64,000 bases of DNA from Candidatus Poribacteria bacterium. Its GTDB lineage: Bacteria; Poribacteria; WGA-4E; WGA-3G. A program made the translations under genes and the position numbers. The stretch covers positions 1-64,000 of the forward strand of contig JAJDTM010000055.1 of assembly GCA_022827185.1 (NCBI GenBank), given 5' to 3'. The number at the start of each line of letters is the position of its first letter. The stretch's first letter is position 1. Shown here in pieces: positions 32,899 through 41,845 of this stretch. Under the pieces are notes generated by a model. That model worked only from the letters and a program-made list of their open reading frames with translations, was not told where the DNA came from and searched no databases.

Positions 32899-33204
32899 AT
32901 GAAAACGTATACATTTCAGGTTGTCATAGAAGAGGACGAGTGGCTTGACGAGCGAATTAAGGACCCTGTTTGGCGGGCATATATTCCCGAACTGGTGCAT
33001 AAAGGTGCTTCAAGTTGGGGGTATACGCAAAAAGAGGCTCTACAAAGTTTGCAAGACGCGGTGGACCTTCTCTTTGAATACCTCTCAGAGCAGGGAGAAG
33101 AAATCGATCTCGATTCGCTCTTGCGGCATCAGGAAGAAGGTTCTTCTGAATCTTGTTCTCAAATTCAGGTCAGTGATGTACCTTTAATTACTGTAACAAT
33201 CTAA
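32899..33204 (+). CDS. hicB: HicB-like antitoxin, second copy
   Basis: 101 aa, good AAGGAG before ATG 32899. WRAYIPELVHKGASSWGYTQ and EALQSLQDAVDLLFEYLSEQ give the HicB-type pattern (short strands, then a helix). The C-terminal part is acidic and serine-rich and ends in SDVPLITVTI, with no recognisable HTH or RHH. It is one base apart from the hicA-like gene downstream, so translation is coupled. Confidence 0.7.
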   Translation: MKTYTFQVVIEEDEWLDERIKDPVWRAYIPELVHKGASSWGYTQKEALQSLQDAVDLLFEYLSEQGEEIDLDSLLRHQEEGSSESCSQIQVSDVPLITVTI

Positions 33205-33205
33205 T

Positions 33206-33454
33206 ATGGCTATCAATTACAGTCGGTTACGTTCACTCAGAGCACGAAAATTGATACGCGCTTTAAAACAAGATGGATTTTACGAATTCAGAAGAAAAGG
33301 GGCCCTCCGCTTTTTTGCGCATCCAGATGGACGAACAATAACCATCCATCTCCACAACATGGGACAAACTTTTGCCGTTGGTACACTTAAAGCTATCATT
33401 GAAGAACAAGCAGAGTGGACAGAGACAGATCTTGAACGTCTTGGGATTCTTTAG
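33206..33454 (+). CDS. hicA: HicA-like mRNA interferase, catalytic His missing
   Basis: 82 aa with the double-stranded-RNA-binding-like fold of HicA toxins (ARKLIRALKQDGFYEFRRKG...HPDGRTITIHL...GTLKAIIEEQ). In active HicA proteins the KGSHH box holds the catalytic histidine; here it reads KGALRFF, with no His at that place. The toxin may therefore be inactive, or use a different residue such as His in FFAHPDG. The start is one base after the hicB stop. Order B-B-A is unusual; HicA normally precedes or directly follows one HicB. Confidence 0.75.
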   Translation: MAINYSRLRSLRARKLIRALKQDGFYEFRRKGALRFFAHPDGRTITIHLHNMGQTFAVGTLKAIIEEQAEWTETDLERLGIL

Positions 33455-33508
33455 CCAACTTCCGTTTTAGTTGAACAGTAAACTCTTATAAGTAATTGGA
33501 AATTGTCA

Positions 33509-34663
33509 ATGATATTAACACTCCCACCCACAATAATCACAGGCGCAGGTGCCTCCGAGAACGTCGGTGAGCAGGCGAAACGACTCGGGGCAACAAACGC
33601 ACTCATCGTGACCGATCCGGGTATCGCCAAAATCGGATATGCCGATAAGATTGCACAAAATTTACATGCCGCTGGCATCAGTAGCACCTGCTTCTCTGAT
33701 GTCACACCCGATCCAACTTTACAAAACGTGCAAGACGGACGCAAGCAATACACTGACGAAGCCTGCGATGTCATTGTAAGTATCGGTGGTGGCAGCGCGA
33801 TTGACTGCGGAAAAGGCATCGCCATGAAACTGACAAACAGTGGCGATTTTGCCGATTACATGGGCGTGGATAAAATCCCGAATCCAGGAGCACCCCTTAT
33901 CGCAATACCGACGACAGGCGGCACGGGCAGCGAAGTCTCCAAAGTTACCGTTATTACAGATACCGAGCGGAACGTCAAGATGATGCTCAGTAGTGCCTGT
34001 CTACTGGCACACGTCGCACTGGTAGACCCGCTATTATCTCTAACAACACCGCCACACTTGACGGCAGCTGTCGGCGTTGACGCGTTGACGCACGCAATAG
34101 AGGCATACATCTCCAAACGCGCACAACCGATCACCGATGCTCTTGCACTGAAGGCGATTGAGATGATCTCAGGGTCGCTACGGCAAGCGTGGGCAGATGG
34201 CGAAAACATCACCGCACGCACGGATATGATGATCGGCGCATCTATCGCAGGGATGGCATTCAGCAATTCCTCTGTCGCTTTAGTTCACGGCATGTCCCGT
34301 CCGATCGGTGCGTATTTCCATGTCCATCACGGCCTCTCAAATTCCGTATTGTTGCGCGATGTGATGGCATTTAGCGTCGTCGGCGCGCCTGACCGCTTCG
34401 CAGATATTGCACGTGCGATGGGCGAACCGATTGATGGATTATCCCCGATGCACCAAGCGGACGCAGCCGTTTCTGCCGTAGAACGACTTGTCACCGATAT
34501 TCAGATGCCGCGACTCGGCGAAATTGATAAAATTAACAAAGAAAAATTCGAGAACGTGATTGAACAGATGGCAGCCGATGCTATTGCGAGCGGAAGTCCG
34601 GCGAACAACCCGCGGCAAGCGACTGCTAAAGAGATCGTCGCGTTGTATCGTCAGTGTTTTTAA
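33509..34663 (+). CDS. Iron-containing alcohol dehydrogenase
   Basis: 384 aa from ATG 33509; the track starts two codons earlier at a TTG. Group III metal-dependent ADH: NAD-binding GGGSAIDCGKGIA, PTTGGTGSEVSKVTV, and metal ligands in GVDALTHAIEAY (Asp and His) plus ALVHGMSRPIGAYFHVHHG (His, His). Oxidises or reduces short alcohols or aldehydes; substrate unknown. First of a plus-strand run with a nuclease lipoprotein, a 2-hydroxyacid dehydrogenase and hyuA. Confidence 0.9.
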   Translation: MILTLPPTIITGAGASENVGEQAKRLGATNALIVTDPGIAKIGYADKIAQNLHAAGISSTCFSDVTPDPTLQNVQDGRKQYTDEACDVIVSIGGGSAIDCGKGIAMKLTNSGDFADYMGVDKIPNPGAPLIAIPTTGGTGSEVSKVTVITDTERNVKMMLSSACLLAHVALVDPLLSLTTPPHLTAAVGVDALTHAIEAYISKRAQPITDALALKAIEMISGSLRQAWADGENITARTDMMIGASIAGMAFSNSSVALVHGMSRPIGAYFHVHHGLSNSVLLRDVMAFSVVGAPDRFADIARAMGEPIDGLSPMHQADAAVSAVERLVTDIQMPRLGEIDKINKEKFENVIEQMAADAIASGSPANNPRQATAKEIVALYRQCF

Positions 34664-34799
34664 AAGTAGTAGGCACGCTCCGTCGTGCCGTCCACGCAAA
34701 GCATGATATGCCTCGCGTAATTCTGTTGTATCGTTTAAAAGTAGTAGGCACGCTCCGTCGTGCCGTCCACGCAAAGCATGATATGCCTCGCGCAATTCT
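34661..34799 (+). repeat. 75-bp-period tandem repeat with hairpin
   Basis: Two 64-bp copies at 34661-34724 and 34736-34799, differing at one base. Each holds GGCACGCTCCGTCGTGCC, a 6-bp stem hairpin. The repeat bridges the end of the ADH gene and the start of the nuclease gene, and the nuclease start codon (34783) lies within the second copy. Confidence 0.85.
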
Positions 34800-35385
34800 A
34801 AGAAAAATAACTTTAGCGTTCCTGCTATATCTGCCGCTTGCAGGATGTGAGACCTTCGATGTTCTTCTCCCTGAGAGCAGCACACCTATCTATTATGGAA
34901 CGATTGATAGCATTGATAACGTCTACGATGGCGACACGATCCAAGATGTGGCGATCCTCATCTATCCGTTTTATTCGCCAACACCCGGAATGAGCGAAGC
35001 GCAATTAACCCTCTGGCCCGGTATTGAGCGTCGCGCCGACGGAATTTATAGTGTCACTGATATCAGAATTGCGGGGATAGACACACCTGAAAAGCGTCCG
35101 ATCCGCGGTGACCGGAGCGAAGCCTCAATACAACGCGAAAAAGAACGTGCTGAAGCCGCAACGGATTTTCTCAAACAACTCCTCCTTGACAACAGCAAGG
35201 ACGACGGCACCCTCGGATTCGTGATTCAGAACCCTGAACCGGATAAATATGCGGGGCGCATCGTCGCGGATGTGATATGTTTCAAAGAAGGTGTATCTAC
35301 TGATGTCGCTGAGGCGTTACTGGAAGCAGGACACGCCGTTGTCTATGACGGCGGCACAAAAACGCACGATTGGGGCGCAGAATAG
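34783..35385 (+). CDS. Thermonuclease-like (SNase) lipoprotein
   Basis: 200 aa from ATG 34783; the track start at 34654 translates the tandem repeat and is not native. Lipoprotein signal: ILRKITLAFLLYLPLAGC with Cys near residue 22. SNase fold: YYGTIDSIDNVYDGDTI, IRIAGIDTPEKRP (Arg and Glu of the active site), and DKYAGRIVADV, where the Arg matches the second catalytic arginine. A Ca-dependent nuclease anchored at the membrane and exposed outside is likely; it could degrade extracellular DNA. A stretch of ~40 residues after TIQDV is longer than in staphylococcal nuclease. Confidence 0.85.
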   Translation: MPRAILRKITLAFLLYLPLAGCETFDVLLPESSTPIYYGTIDSIDNVYDGDTIQDVAILIYPFYSPTPGMSEAQLTLWPGIERRADGIYSVTDIRIAGIDTPEKRPIRGDRSEASIQREKERAEAATDFLKQLLLDNSKDDGTLGFVIQNPEPDKYAGRIVADVICFKEGVSTDVAEALLEAGHAVVYDGGTKTHDWGAE

Positions 35386-35402
35386 ACAGAAAGGAATGGC
35401 TT

Positions 35403-36362
35403 GTGAACAGACTCAAAATTGTTGTCCCGGGTGATTTACCACCACAAATTCAAGGCTCACCGCATCTCGAACGCCTGAAACCCTACGGCGATGTTGTACT
35501 CTACACCGACCGACCTGAAACTGCCGAAGAGAAAATCCGCCGTGCCGAAGATGCAGACATCCTCATCAATTCACGCGGGATCGTCAAGTGGCCCGCAGAA
35601 ATCCTACGCCAGTTGCCTAAACTTAAATTAATCTCGCTCTGCTCCATCGGCACCGATATGATTGGACTTGAGGAGGCAAAAAAGCAAGGAATTACTGTTT
35701 GCAATCAATCCGGACGCACCGCACCGGTTGTCGCGGAACACGGGTTCGGACTGATGTTCGCACTCGCCAAACGTGCAGCATTCCTCACAACTGCTATGAA
35801 GGCAGGCGGATGGCCCCGGATGGATAACATCTACCTGCAAGGCAAAACGTTGGGAATTATTGGCACCGGGCATATCGGAGCAGAGATGGCGCGTCTCGGA
35901 CGAGCCATCGGAATGAATGTTATCGCGTGGACGTATCACCCATCAGCGGCGCGTGCAGAGGCACTCGGCGTTCAGTTTGTTGATCTGGATGAACTCCTCC
36001 GTACTGCGGATGTCGTGAGTCTACATGTTAGGCTGACCGAGGAGAGTCAACACCTCATCGGTGAACGTGAACTCGGCTTAATGAAACCGGACGCACTCGT
36101 AATCAACGTTGCCCGCGGCGGTGTGATTGATACAGATGCGCTAATCCATGCATTAAACAGCGGACACCTCGGCGGTGCCGCGATTGATGTCTATGATCAG
36201 GAACCGCTCCCGGCGAACCATCCGCTCTTGGCATGTGAACAGGTGATTCTGACACCGCATTGTGCCGATATGACACCGGAAGGGGTCGAGCTGCTAAACG
36301 AGGGCGCGGTAGATAATATCATCGCTTTTCTGGAAGGGAATCCACAAAATGTTGTTGTTTGA
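35403..36362 (+). CDS. D-isomer-specific 2-hydroxyacid dehydrogenase
   Basis: 319 aa from GTG 35403 with AGGA seven bases upstream; the track start overlaps the previous gene. NAD-binding GIIGTGHIGAEMARLG (residues ~145-160), the signature VINVARGGVIDTDAL and the catalytic His in TPHCADMTPEG. The Arg/Glu/His triad pattern of the family is intact. Closest in layout to hydroxypyruvate/glyoxylate reductases and phosphoglycerate dehydrogenases; the exact acid is not known. The stop abuts the start of hyuA. Confidence 0.88.
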   Translation: MNRLKIVVPGDLPPQIQGSPHLERLKPYGDVVLYTDRPETAEEKIRRAEDADILINSRGIVKWPAEILRQLPKLKLISLCSIGTDMIGLEEAKKQGITVCNQSGRTAPVVAEHGFGLMFALAKRAAFLTTAMKAGGWPRMDNIYLQGKTLGIIGTGHIGAEMARLGRAIGMNVIAWTYHPSAARAEALGVQFVDLDELLRTADVVSLHVRLTEESQHLIGERELGLMKPDALVINVARGGVIDTDALIHALNSGHLGGAAIDVYDQEPLPANHPLLACEQVILTPHCADMTPEGVELLNEGAVDNIIAFLEGNPQNVVV

Positions 36363-36376
36363 GGTTTTTGCTGACA

Positions 36377-38449
36377 ATGGGAGATAATCGAACAGAAACT
36401 GCCATAGTTAAGAGTATCGGCGTTGATACCGGGGGCACTTTCACGGACATCGTGATGCGTATTGATAGCGACCTGTTCACACACAAAGTCCTATCTACAC
36501 CGCAAAATCCTGCACACGCCGTGATACAAGGCGTGAGCGAAATCTTGCGTCTGCACAACACCGATACTGTAGGGACTGGGTTACCCAGCCCCTACATCAT
36601 CCACGGATCGACAGTCGCGACGAACGCGCTCCTTGAACGCAGAGGGGCACGCATTGCGCTTGTCACAACGAAAGGTTTTGAAGACGTTTTAGAGATAGGC
36701 AGACAGGCACGTCCGAGTCTCTATGATTTCTTTGTAGAACGTCCCGCACCACTCGTCCCTACCGAAAGACGTTTCGGTATATCAGAACGGACGCTGCACA
36801 CAGGCGAAATCCAGACCGAGATTGAACCCGCCGATTTAAATACACTCGCCTCCAAACTCGCTGCGTTAGAACTTGATGCGATCGCAATCTGTTTCCTTTT
36901 CGCCTACGTCAATCCACAAAACGAACAAATTGTTGCAAAACGTCTCGCACGGATTGGGATACCGGTTTCATGTTCGCACGAGGTCCTGCCCGAATATCGT
37001 GAATACGCGCGTTTTAGTACCACCGTTGCGAATGCTTACATCCGACCTACCTTGGAACGACATCTCTCTACACTGGTAGAATCAAAACAATTCCCGAAAT
37101 CGTTCCGTCTAATGCTTTCCAACGGTGGCAGCGTTTCTGTAAGGAATTTCGAGTCAGCGGGCATCCGTACTGTTCTCTCCGGTCCCGCGGGGGGTGTCCT
37201 CGGCGCGTATCAGATCGCCAAAATTGCTGGCTACGACCAGATCATCACATTTGATATGGGCGGCACCTCAACGGATGTGAGCCTTTGTGATAACGGTATC
37301 TCGCTCACGACGGAGAGCACGATTAGCGGGCTCCCGATCAAAGTGCCACTGATTGACATCCATACTGTCGGTGCAGGCGGCGGTTCTATCGCAACTGTGG
37401 ACACGGGCGGGGCACTACGCGTTGGACCAGAAAGCGCAGGCGCAGATCCAGGCCCAATTTGCTATGGAAACAACGGGGAAGACATCACAGTAACCGACGC
37501 GAACCTCTTCTTAGGACGCATCGCTGCAACTCAGTTTTTAGGGGGTGCGATGTCCCTTGATGCCGATAAGACCAGCACCCACATTGAAAAATTTGCGGCA
37601 CAACTCGGCATCCCACCGCTACAAGCCGCGGACGGTATCCTCAAAGTCGCCAACGCAGCCATGGAACGCGCCATCAAAGTCATCTCTGTGGAACGTGGAT
37701 TTGATACCCGCGATTTCACGCTCGTCTCCTTCGGCGGTGCTGGCGGTTTACACGCCGCATTTATGGCGGAAAACCTCGGTATCGGGACAGTCCTAATTCC
37801 ACCCAACGGCGGTTTACTCTCCGCTTACGGAATGCTTTTTGCAGATGTCGTTAAGGACTATTCGCAGACGGTACTATTGAAGTTTGAAACAGGCAGTGAA
37901 GCACTCGTTGACACGTTAAACGCTGGGTTTGATGAACTCTTAACCCGTGCGGAAAATGAAATGAAGGCGGAAGGATTCACGCCAGAACAACTCAAAATTG
38001 ATCGTTCGCTTGATATGCGGTATGAGGGACAGTCTTATGAACTAAATATCCCCTATCTTACTGGAACGGGCACATCCTCACGGGAGACACAGGCACTTAT
38101 TCAGAAATTTCACGCCACACACGATCAACGGTTCGGTTACGCTCGAACCGACGCACCGGTCGAAGTCGTAAACCTACGACTTACGGCAACAGGAGAAACC
38201 AACAAGCCTGCTATCCGACCCTTGCCGCTTGCGGATGCCGATCCATCTGAAGCGTTTACCGTCCAAAATCCTGTCATCTTTGAGGGTGAAGCACTCCCAA
38301 CCGATTTCTATCGCCGCGAAACGTTGCGTCCGGGCAACCAAATCACTGGTCCCGCGATCCTAACCGAATTCAGCGCAACAACCGTAATACCCCCAAATTT
38401 CTCTGCCGTTGTTGATGCGTATCAGAATCTTATTTTGACCAGAAAATAG
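36377..38449 (+). CDS. hyuA: Hydantoinase/oxoprolinase subunit A (HyuA)
   Basis: 690 aa from ATG 36377; the TTG at 36359 of the track is possible but lies across the previous stop. N-terminal ASKHA-like domain IGVDTGGTFTDIV, VHGSTVATNALLER-type motif, and HTVGAGGGSIATVD plus FGGAGGLHAA in the C-terminal half. ATP-dependent ring opening of hydantoins or 5-oxoproline needs HyuB; none follows, as the next gene is on the other strand. The frame contains a 27-bp palindrome (36569-36595) that encodes VGTGLPSPY just before IIHGSTVATN, in a place where relatives have no such segment. Confidence 0.88.
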   Translation: MGDNRTETAIVKSIGVDTGGTFTDIVMRIDSDLFTHKVLSTPQNPAHAVIQGVSEILRLHNTDTVGTGLPSPYIIHGSTVATNALLERRGARIALVTTKGFEDVLEIGRQARPSLYDFFVERPAPLVPTERRFGISERTLHTGEIQTEIEPADLNTLASKLAALELDAIAICFLFAYVNPQNEQIVAKRLARIGIPVSCSHEVLPEYREYARFSTTVANAYIRPTLERHLSTLVESKQFPKSFRLMLSNGGSVSVRNFESAGIRTVLSGPAGGVLGAYQIAKIAGYDQIITFDMGGTSTDVSLCDNGISLTTESTISGLPIKVPLIDIHTVGAGGGSIATVDTGGALRVGPESAGADPGPICYGNNGEDITVTDANLFLGRIAATQFLGGAMSLDADKTSTHIEKFAAQLGIPPLQAADGILKVANAAMERAIKVISVERGFDTRDFTLVSFGGAGGLHAAFMAENLGIGTVLIPPNGGLLSAYGMLFADVVKDYSQTVLLKFETGSEALVDTLNAGFDELLTRAENEMKAEGFTPEQLKIDRSLDMRYEGQSYELNIPYLTGTGTSSRETQALIQKFHATHDQRFGYARTDAPVEVVNLRLTATGETNKPAIRPLPLADADPSEAFTVQNPVIFEGEALPTDFYRRETLRPGNQITGPAILTEFSATTVIPPNFSAVVDAYQNLILTRK
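36569..36595 (+). repeat. 27-bp palindrome inside hyuA
   Basis: GTAGGGACTGGGT, then TA-centre, then CCCAGCCCCTAC: a near-perfect 27-bp inverted repeat, exactly nine codons, in frame. Confidence 0.7.
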
Positions 38450-38460
38450 TGGTTCCGGAA

Positions 38461-39321
38461 CTATTCAGTTTTAGGAATGGGGCTTAAACACAGGGGCAAT
38501 AACTGATAGTGTGTCGGTTTGATATTCTCCTTTGCCACCTGATAATACTCGGGCGAAATTTCAATGCCAGCGGAATTCCGCCTTAACGTTTGAGCAACCT
38601 GACAAGTTGTACCAGCACCCGCAAAGGGGTCAAGCACCCAATCATTTTCTTCCGTAAACAACCTTATAAACCATTCAGGCAACGATTTAGGAAAAACGGC
38701 ACTGTGTTTGCGATTTCCTGTTTCCGTTGCTAAATGCAAAACGTTCGTCGGATATGCCATCTTTCGGTCCACCCAATTGGAGACGTTTTTCCCAAACCCG
38801 CTCCCTACTTTCGAGGTGTCCCGACGCTGGTCTGTCGTGCTGAGGTTTTTCAATCTTTTCTCTGCCCAATCACCCATCGGCACCATGACAGCCTCTTGAT
38901 ACATATTGAACTTTCTGGTTTTATTAAACTGCAAACATCTCTCCCAAGCATCTCTGAATCGGTTCGGCCATTTGCCCGGATAGCAGTTCTTTTTGTGCCA
39001 GACAAACTCCTCTGTCCACAACCATCCTTGCCTTTTCATCGCAAGTATCAATTCAATAACATAAGTATGCCGTTCTCCGTCAATAGCTTGCTCTTTGATG
39101 TTTAGAATGAAGGTGCCAGACGGCTTGAGTACCCTTAAGAATTCTTCAGCGCGAGGCATAAACCAATTGACGTATGCATCGGGACTGATGCCGCCATACG
39201 TTTTGGATCGACGGTCCGCATACGGTGGAGAAGTCATAATCAGGTCGAATGAATCGTCCCCAAAATCGGCGAGTACATCTAAGCAGTCCCCAAGATAAAG
39301 GTCTGTTTTTATCTGTTTCAT
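38461..39321 (-). CDS. Solitary DNA methyltransferase (TSPPY type)
   Basis: 286 aa. Order of motifs is catalytic MTSPPYADRR near residue 30 first, then the SAM-binding DPFAGAGTTCQVA near 235, as in beta-class enzymes. S-P-P-Y is typical of N4-cytosine methyltransferases, but some adenine enzymes carry it. A variable region (NFRD, YQEAVMVPMGDWAEKRL) lies between and would read the target. No restriction enzyme gene is adjacent, so it is an orphan with a likely regulatory or protective role. Good promoter on the same strand at 39358-39387. Confidence 0.85.
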   Translation of the reverse strand: MKQIKTDLYLGDCLDVLADFGDDSFDLIMTSPPYADRRSKTYGGISPDAYVNWFMPRAEEFLRVLKPSGTFILNIKEQAIDGERHTYVIELILAMKRQGWLWTEEFVWHKKNCYPGKWPNRFRDAWERCLQFNKTRKFNMYQEAVMVPMGDWAEKRLKNLSTTDQRRDTSKVGSGFGKNVSNWVDRKMAYPTNVLHLATETGNRKHSAVFPKSLPEWFIRLFTEENDWVLDPFAGAGTTCQVAQTLRRNSAGIEISPEYYQVAKENIKPTHYQLLPLCLSPIPKTE

Positions 39322-39357
39322 CCAATATCTGCCTTTGTTACGAAAGCATTTTACAGC

Positions 39358-39387
39358 ATGATACCACGCTTGCTATAAGGGAGTCAA
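39358..39387 (-). promoter_or_regulatory. Sigma-70 promoter of the methyltransferase gene
   Basis: On the minus strand TTGACT, 18-bp spacer, TATCAT. It fires away from the ManD-like gene whose promoter is 34 bp further on. Confidence 0.65.
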
Positions 39388-39420
39388 TCAGAAAACTTTA
39401 CACACCCATTCGCGAATTCC

Positions 39421-39449
39421 TTGACACGTCGGGCACGGTTTGGTATACT
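39421..39449 (+). promoter_or_regulatory. Sigma-70 promoter of the ManD-like gene
   Basis: TTGACA, 17-bp spacer, TATACT; start codon at 39491 with AGGAG just before it. Divergent to the methyltransferase promoter. Confidence 0.75.
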
Positions 39450-39490
39450 TTGAGCATTGCAAAATTTGATAGGATAGGAGAACAATCGCC

Positions 39491-40684
39491 TTGGAAATTA
39501 CAGATGTAAAAACGATTCTGACAGCACCCGATGGGATTCGGCTCGTCGTTGTTAAAATTGAGACCAGCGAACCCGGCTTATACGGCATCGGTTGTGCTAC
39601 GTTTACACAACGTCCGCTCGCTGTAGCAACAGCAGTCGATGAATATCTCAAGCCTTTTCTCGTCGGGAAAGACCCCGCAAACATAGAAGATATTTTCCAG
39701 ACTAGTTTTGTCAGTTCCTATTGGCGAAACGGACCCGTGCTGAACAACGCGCTCAGCGGTGTAGACATCGCCTTGTGGGACATCATGGGCAAACGCGCCA
39801 ATATGCCTGTCTACCAACTGCTCGGAGGTAAATGCCGTGAGGCTGCAACGCTTTATGCACACGCAGGCGGCGGCACCTTTGAAGAAGTAGAGGAAAGCAT
39901 CCGCCGTTATATGGAGCAAGGCTATCGTTATGTCCGCGCACAGGTGGCAATACCCGGATATTCGACGTATGGTGCAGGCGATGGGAAGCGAAGTTCACCC
40001 GCCTTTGAACCGACCCCCTATGTCAATACCATCATCAAACTCTTCGATCATCTGCGCACACACTTAGGCGATGAAGTCGAACTCCTCCACGATGTACATG
40101 AACGTATCCCCCCGATACAGGCGATTAATCTCGCTAAAGGACTTGAACCCTATAACCTCTTCTTCCTTGAAGACCCCTTTGCCCCGGAAGACGTTGACTA
40201 TTTCCAACTGATGCGCCAACAGACAAGCATCCCCATCGCAATGGGAGAACTGTTCAACAATCCGAACGAGTACGTCCATCTTATCAAGGACCGGCTCATT
40301 GACTTTATCCGTGTACATATCTCACAGATCGGTGGTATCAGTCCGGCGCGTAAACTCGCCGCATTCTGTGAATTCTTCGGCGTACGTACGGCATGGCACG
40401 GTCCGGGGGATGTCTCGCCTGTTGGGCATGCCGCCAACGTTGCGCTGGATCTGGCGTGCTATAACTTCGGAATCCAGGAGCAGCACGTCTTCGGTGAGAA
40501 TACCAAAGAGGTCTTCCCCGGCTGCCCCGAAATTCGGGACGGCTGTTTTTGGGCAAATGATGAACCCGGACTCGGCATGGATCTAAACGAGGAACTCGCG
40601 GCACGCTTCCCATTCCCAGAACATCCGCTCAACGGTGGTTGGGCACCCGTGCGTCGGATGGATGGCACAGTCATCCGACCTTAG
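39491..40684 (+). CDS. Enolase-superfamily dehydratase, ManD/RspA type
   Basis: 397 aa, start TTG 39491 with AGGAG upstream. N-terminal capping domain (ITDVKTILTAP...GLYGIGCATF) then the TIM barrel. Metal ligands are suggested by LLHDVHERIPP, FLEDPFAPED and GELFNNPNEY; RTAWHGPGDVSPVGHAANV and the long acidic C-terminus are typical of the D-mannonate dehydratase/RspA branch. Some members of this branch have little mannonate activity, so the substrate is open. It stands alone between murB and the methyltransferase on its own promoter. Confidence 0.88.
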   Translation: MEITDVKTILTAPDGIRLVVVKIETSEPGLYGIGCATFTQRPLAVATAVDEYLKPFLVGKDPANIEDIFQTSFVSSYWRNGPVLNNALSGVDIALWDIMGKRANMPVYQLLGGKCREAATLYAHAGGGTFEEVEESIRRYMEQGYRYVRAQVAIPGYSTYGAGDGKRSSPAFEPTPYVNTIIKLFDHLRTHLGDEVELLHDVHERIPPIQAINLAKGLEPYNLFFLEDPFAPEDVDYFQLMRQQTSIPIAMGELFNNPNEYVHLIKDRLIDFIRVHISQIGGISPARKLAAFCEFFGVRTAWHGPGDVSPVGHAANVALDLACYNFGIQEQHVFGENTKEVFPGCPEIRDGCFWANDEPGLGMDLNEELAARFPFPEHPLNGGWAPVRRMDGTVIRP

Positions 40685-40724
40685 TTAAGGCTCCTCTCCA
40701 TTGAGCACGAGGAAGTAGGTGGAT

Positions 40725-41633
40725 TTAGTCGAACCCCAACCGTTTGACCTCTGTCTGGAGGGATATACCAGTCTTTTCGCGGACCTGCTGTTGGATATAT
40801 GCAACCAATTTTAACACATCTTCTGCAGTCGCATTGTCAAGGTTAAGAATAAAGTTCCCGTGCACCGTGGATACCTCTGCACCGCCGATACGATAACCTT
40901 TCAATCCGCTGATGTCGATCAACCGTCCCGCAGAATCATCGGGCGGATTTTTGAACATACACCCCGCATTCTCTTCGGCGAAGGGCTGCGTTGCGACTTT
41001 CTGCTTGTAGAAAGTTTGCATCCGATCTGTGATTTCGTCAACATCTCCGGGGTCAAATGCCAGGGTCGCACCTGTAACACAGAAATAGGGCTCCAAACCG
41101 CTGTGTCGGTATTCAAACGCCGCTTCGGCATGTGTTAAATTGGCAAGTTCGCCGCTGTCAGTCATGACCGTGACATCTGTGACGACATCTCCGAAACTGC
41201 TCCCCCATGCACCGGCGTTCATGATGAGCGCACCGCCGACAGAACCCGGTATACCGAGTGCAAATTCCACACCGCTCAAACCGCTTCGCGACATCGTTTT
41301 TGACAGGGCTGGCAATGAAAGTCCCGCACCCACCGAAACGACATTCCCGTCAACCTCCAGTTTCGCTAACTCGCCAACTAACCTGACGCTAATACCTTTG
41401 AAACCGGTATCACTCACCAGCAGGTTAGACCCGCGACCGATAACTGCAATTGGAACATCCCACTCCGTGTGGAAACGCGCCAATGCCGCCAGCTCGGAGA
41501 CCGTGCTGATTTCAATATAAGCCGTCGCTTCACCACCGATACCGAAGTGGGTATGTTTTGCGAGCGGTTCTCCAAACCGGAGCCGTGAGCCGGGCTGCGT
41601 TACAATTTCCGGAAGTGCCTCTTTCCAATCCAT
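40725..41633 (-). CDS. murB: UDP-N-acetylenolpyruvoylglucosamine reductase
   Basis: 302 aa from ATG 41633, chosen because AGGGGGG precedes it; the track start adds 22 residues of promoter sequence. FAD-binding region IAVIGRGSNLLVSDTGFKG, the conserved GIPGSVGGALIMNAGAWG, and the catalytic region CMFKNPPDDSAGRLID with the Ser. Reduces the enolpyruvyl group to make UDP-MurNAc, so the organism makes peptidoglycan. A consensus promoter with a short leader drives it. It is not next to other mur or division genes. Confidence 0.95.
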   Translation of the reverse strand: MDWKEALPEIVTQPGSRLRFGEPLAKHTHFGIGGEATAYIEISTVSELAALARFHTEWDVPIAVIGRGSNLLVSDTGFKGISVRLVGELAKLEVDGNVVSVGAGLSLPALSKTMSRSGLSGVEFALGIPGSVGGALIMNAGAWGSSFGDVVTDVTVMTDSGELANLTHAEAAFEYRHSGLEPYFCVTGATLAFDPGDVDEITDRMQTFYKQKVATQPFAEENAGCMFKNPPDDSAGRLIDISGLKGYRIGGAEVSTVHGNFILNLDNATAEDVLKLVAYIQQQVREKTGISLQTEVKRLGFD

Positions 41634-41652
41634 TCGTCCCCCCTTTCTCTCT

Positions 41653-41681
41653 ATTATAGCATATACAGTGGCGAGTGTCAA
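41653..41681 (-). promoter_or_regulatory. Consensus sigma-70 promoter of murB
   Basis: On the minus strand TTGACA, 17-bp spacer, TATAAT: both hexamers perfect. The start codon is 20 bp from the -10 box, leaving a leader of roughly 12 nt that is mostly the Shine-Dalgarno. Confidence 0.85.
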
Positions 41682-41845
41682 AATCTGTGAGCATAACAAA
41701 AGGCATCAGGTACTATATTTCACGCTTGCGAAAAAATAAAAACGAACCTTTTCTGAACACATCTGACTAAAGAAGCGAAACCAAAATGTGAACGCCTTCG
41801 TAAAAACATAGAGCGTATTCACACAACCAACATCTTATAGGAGAA

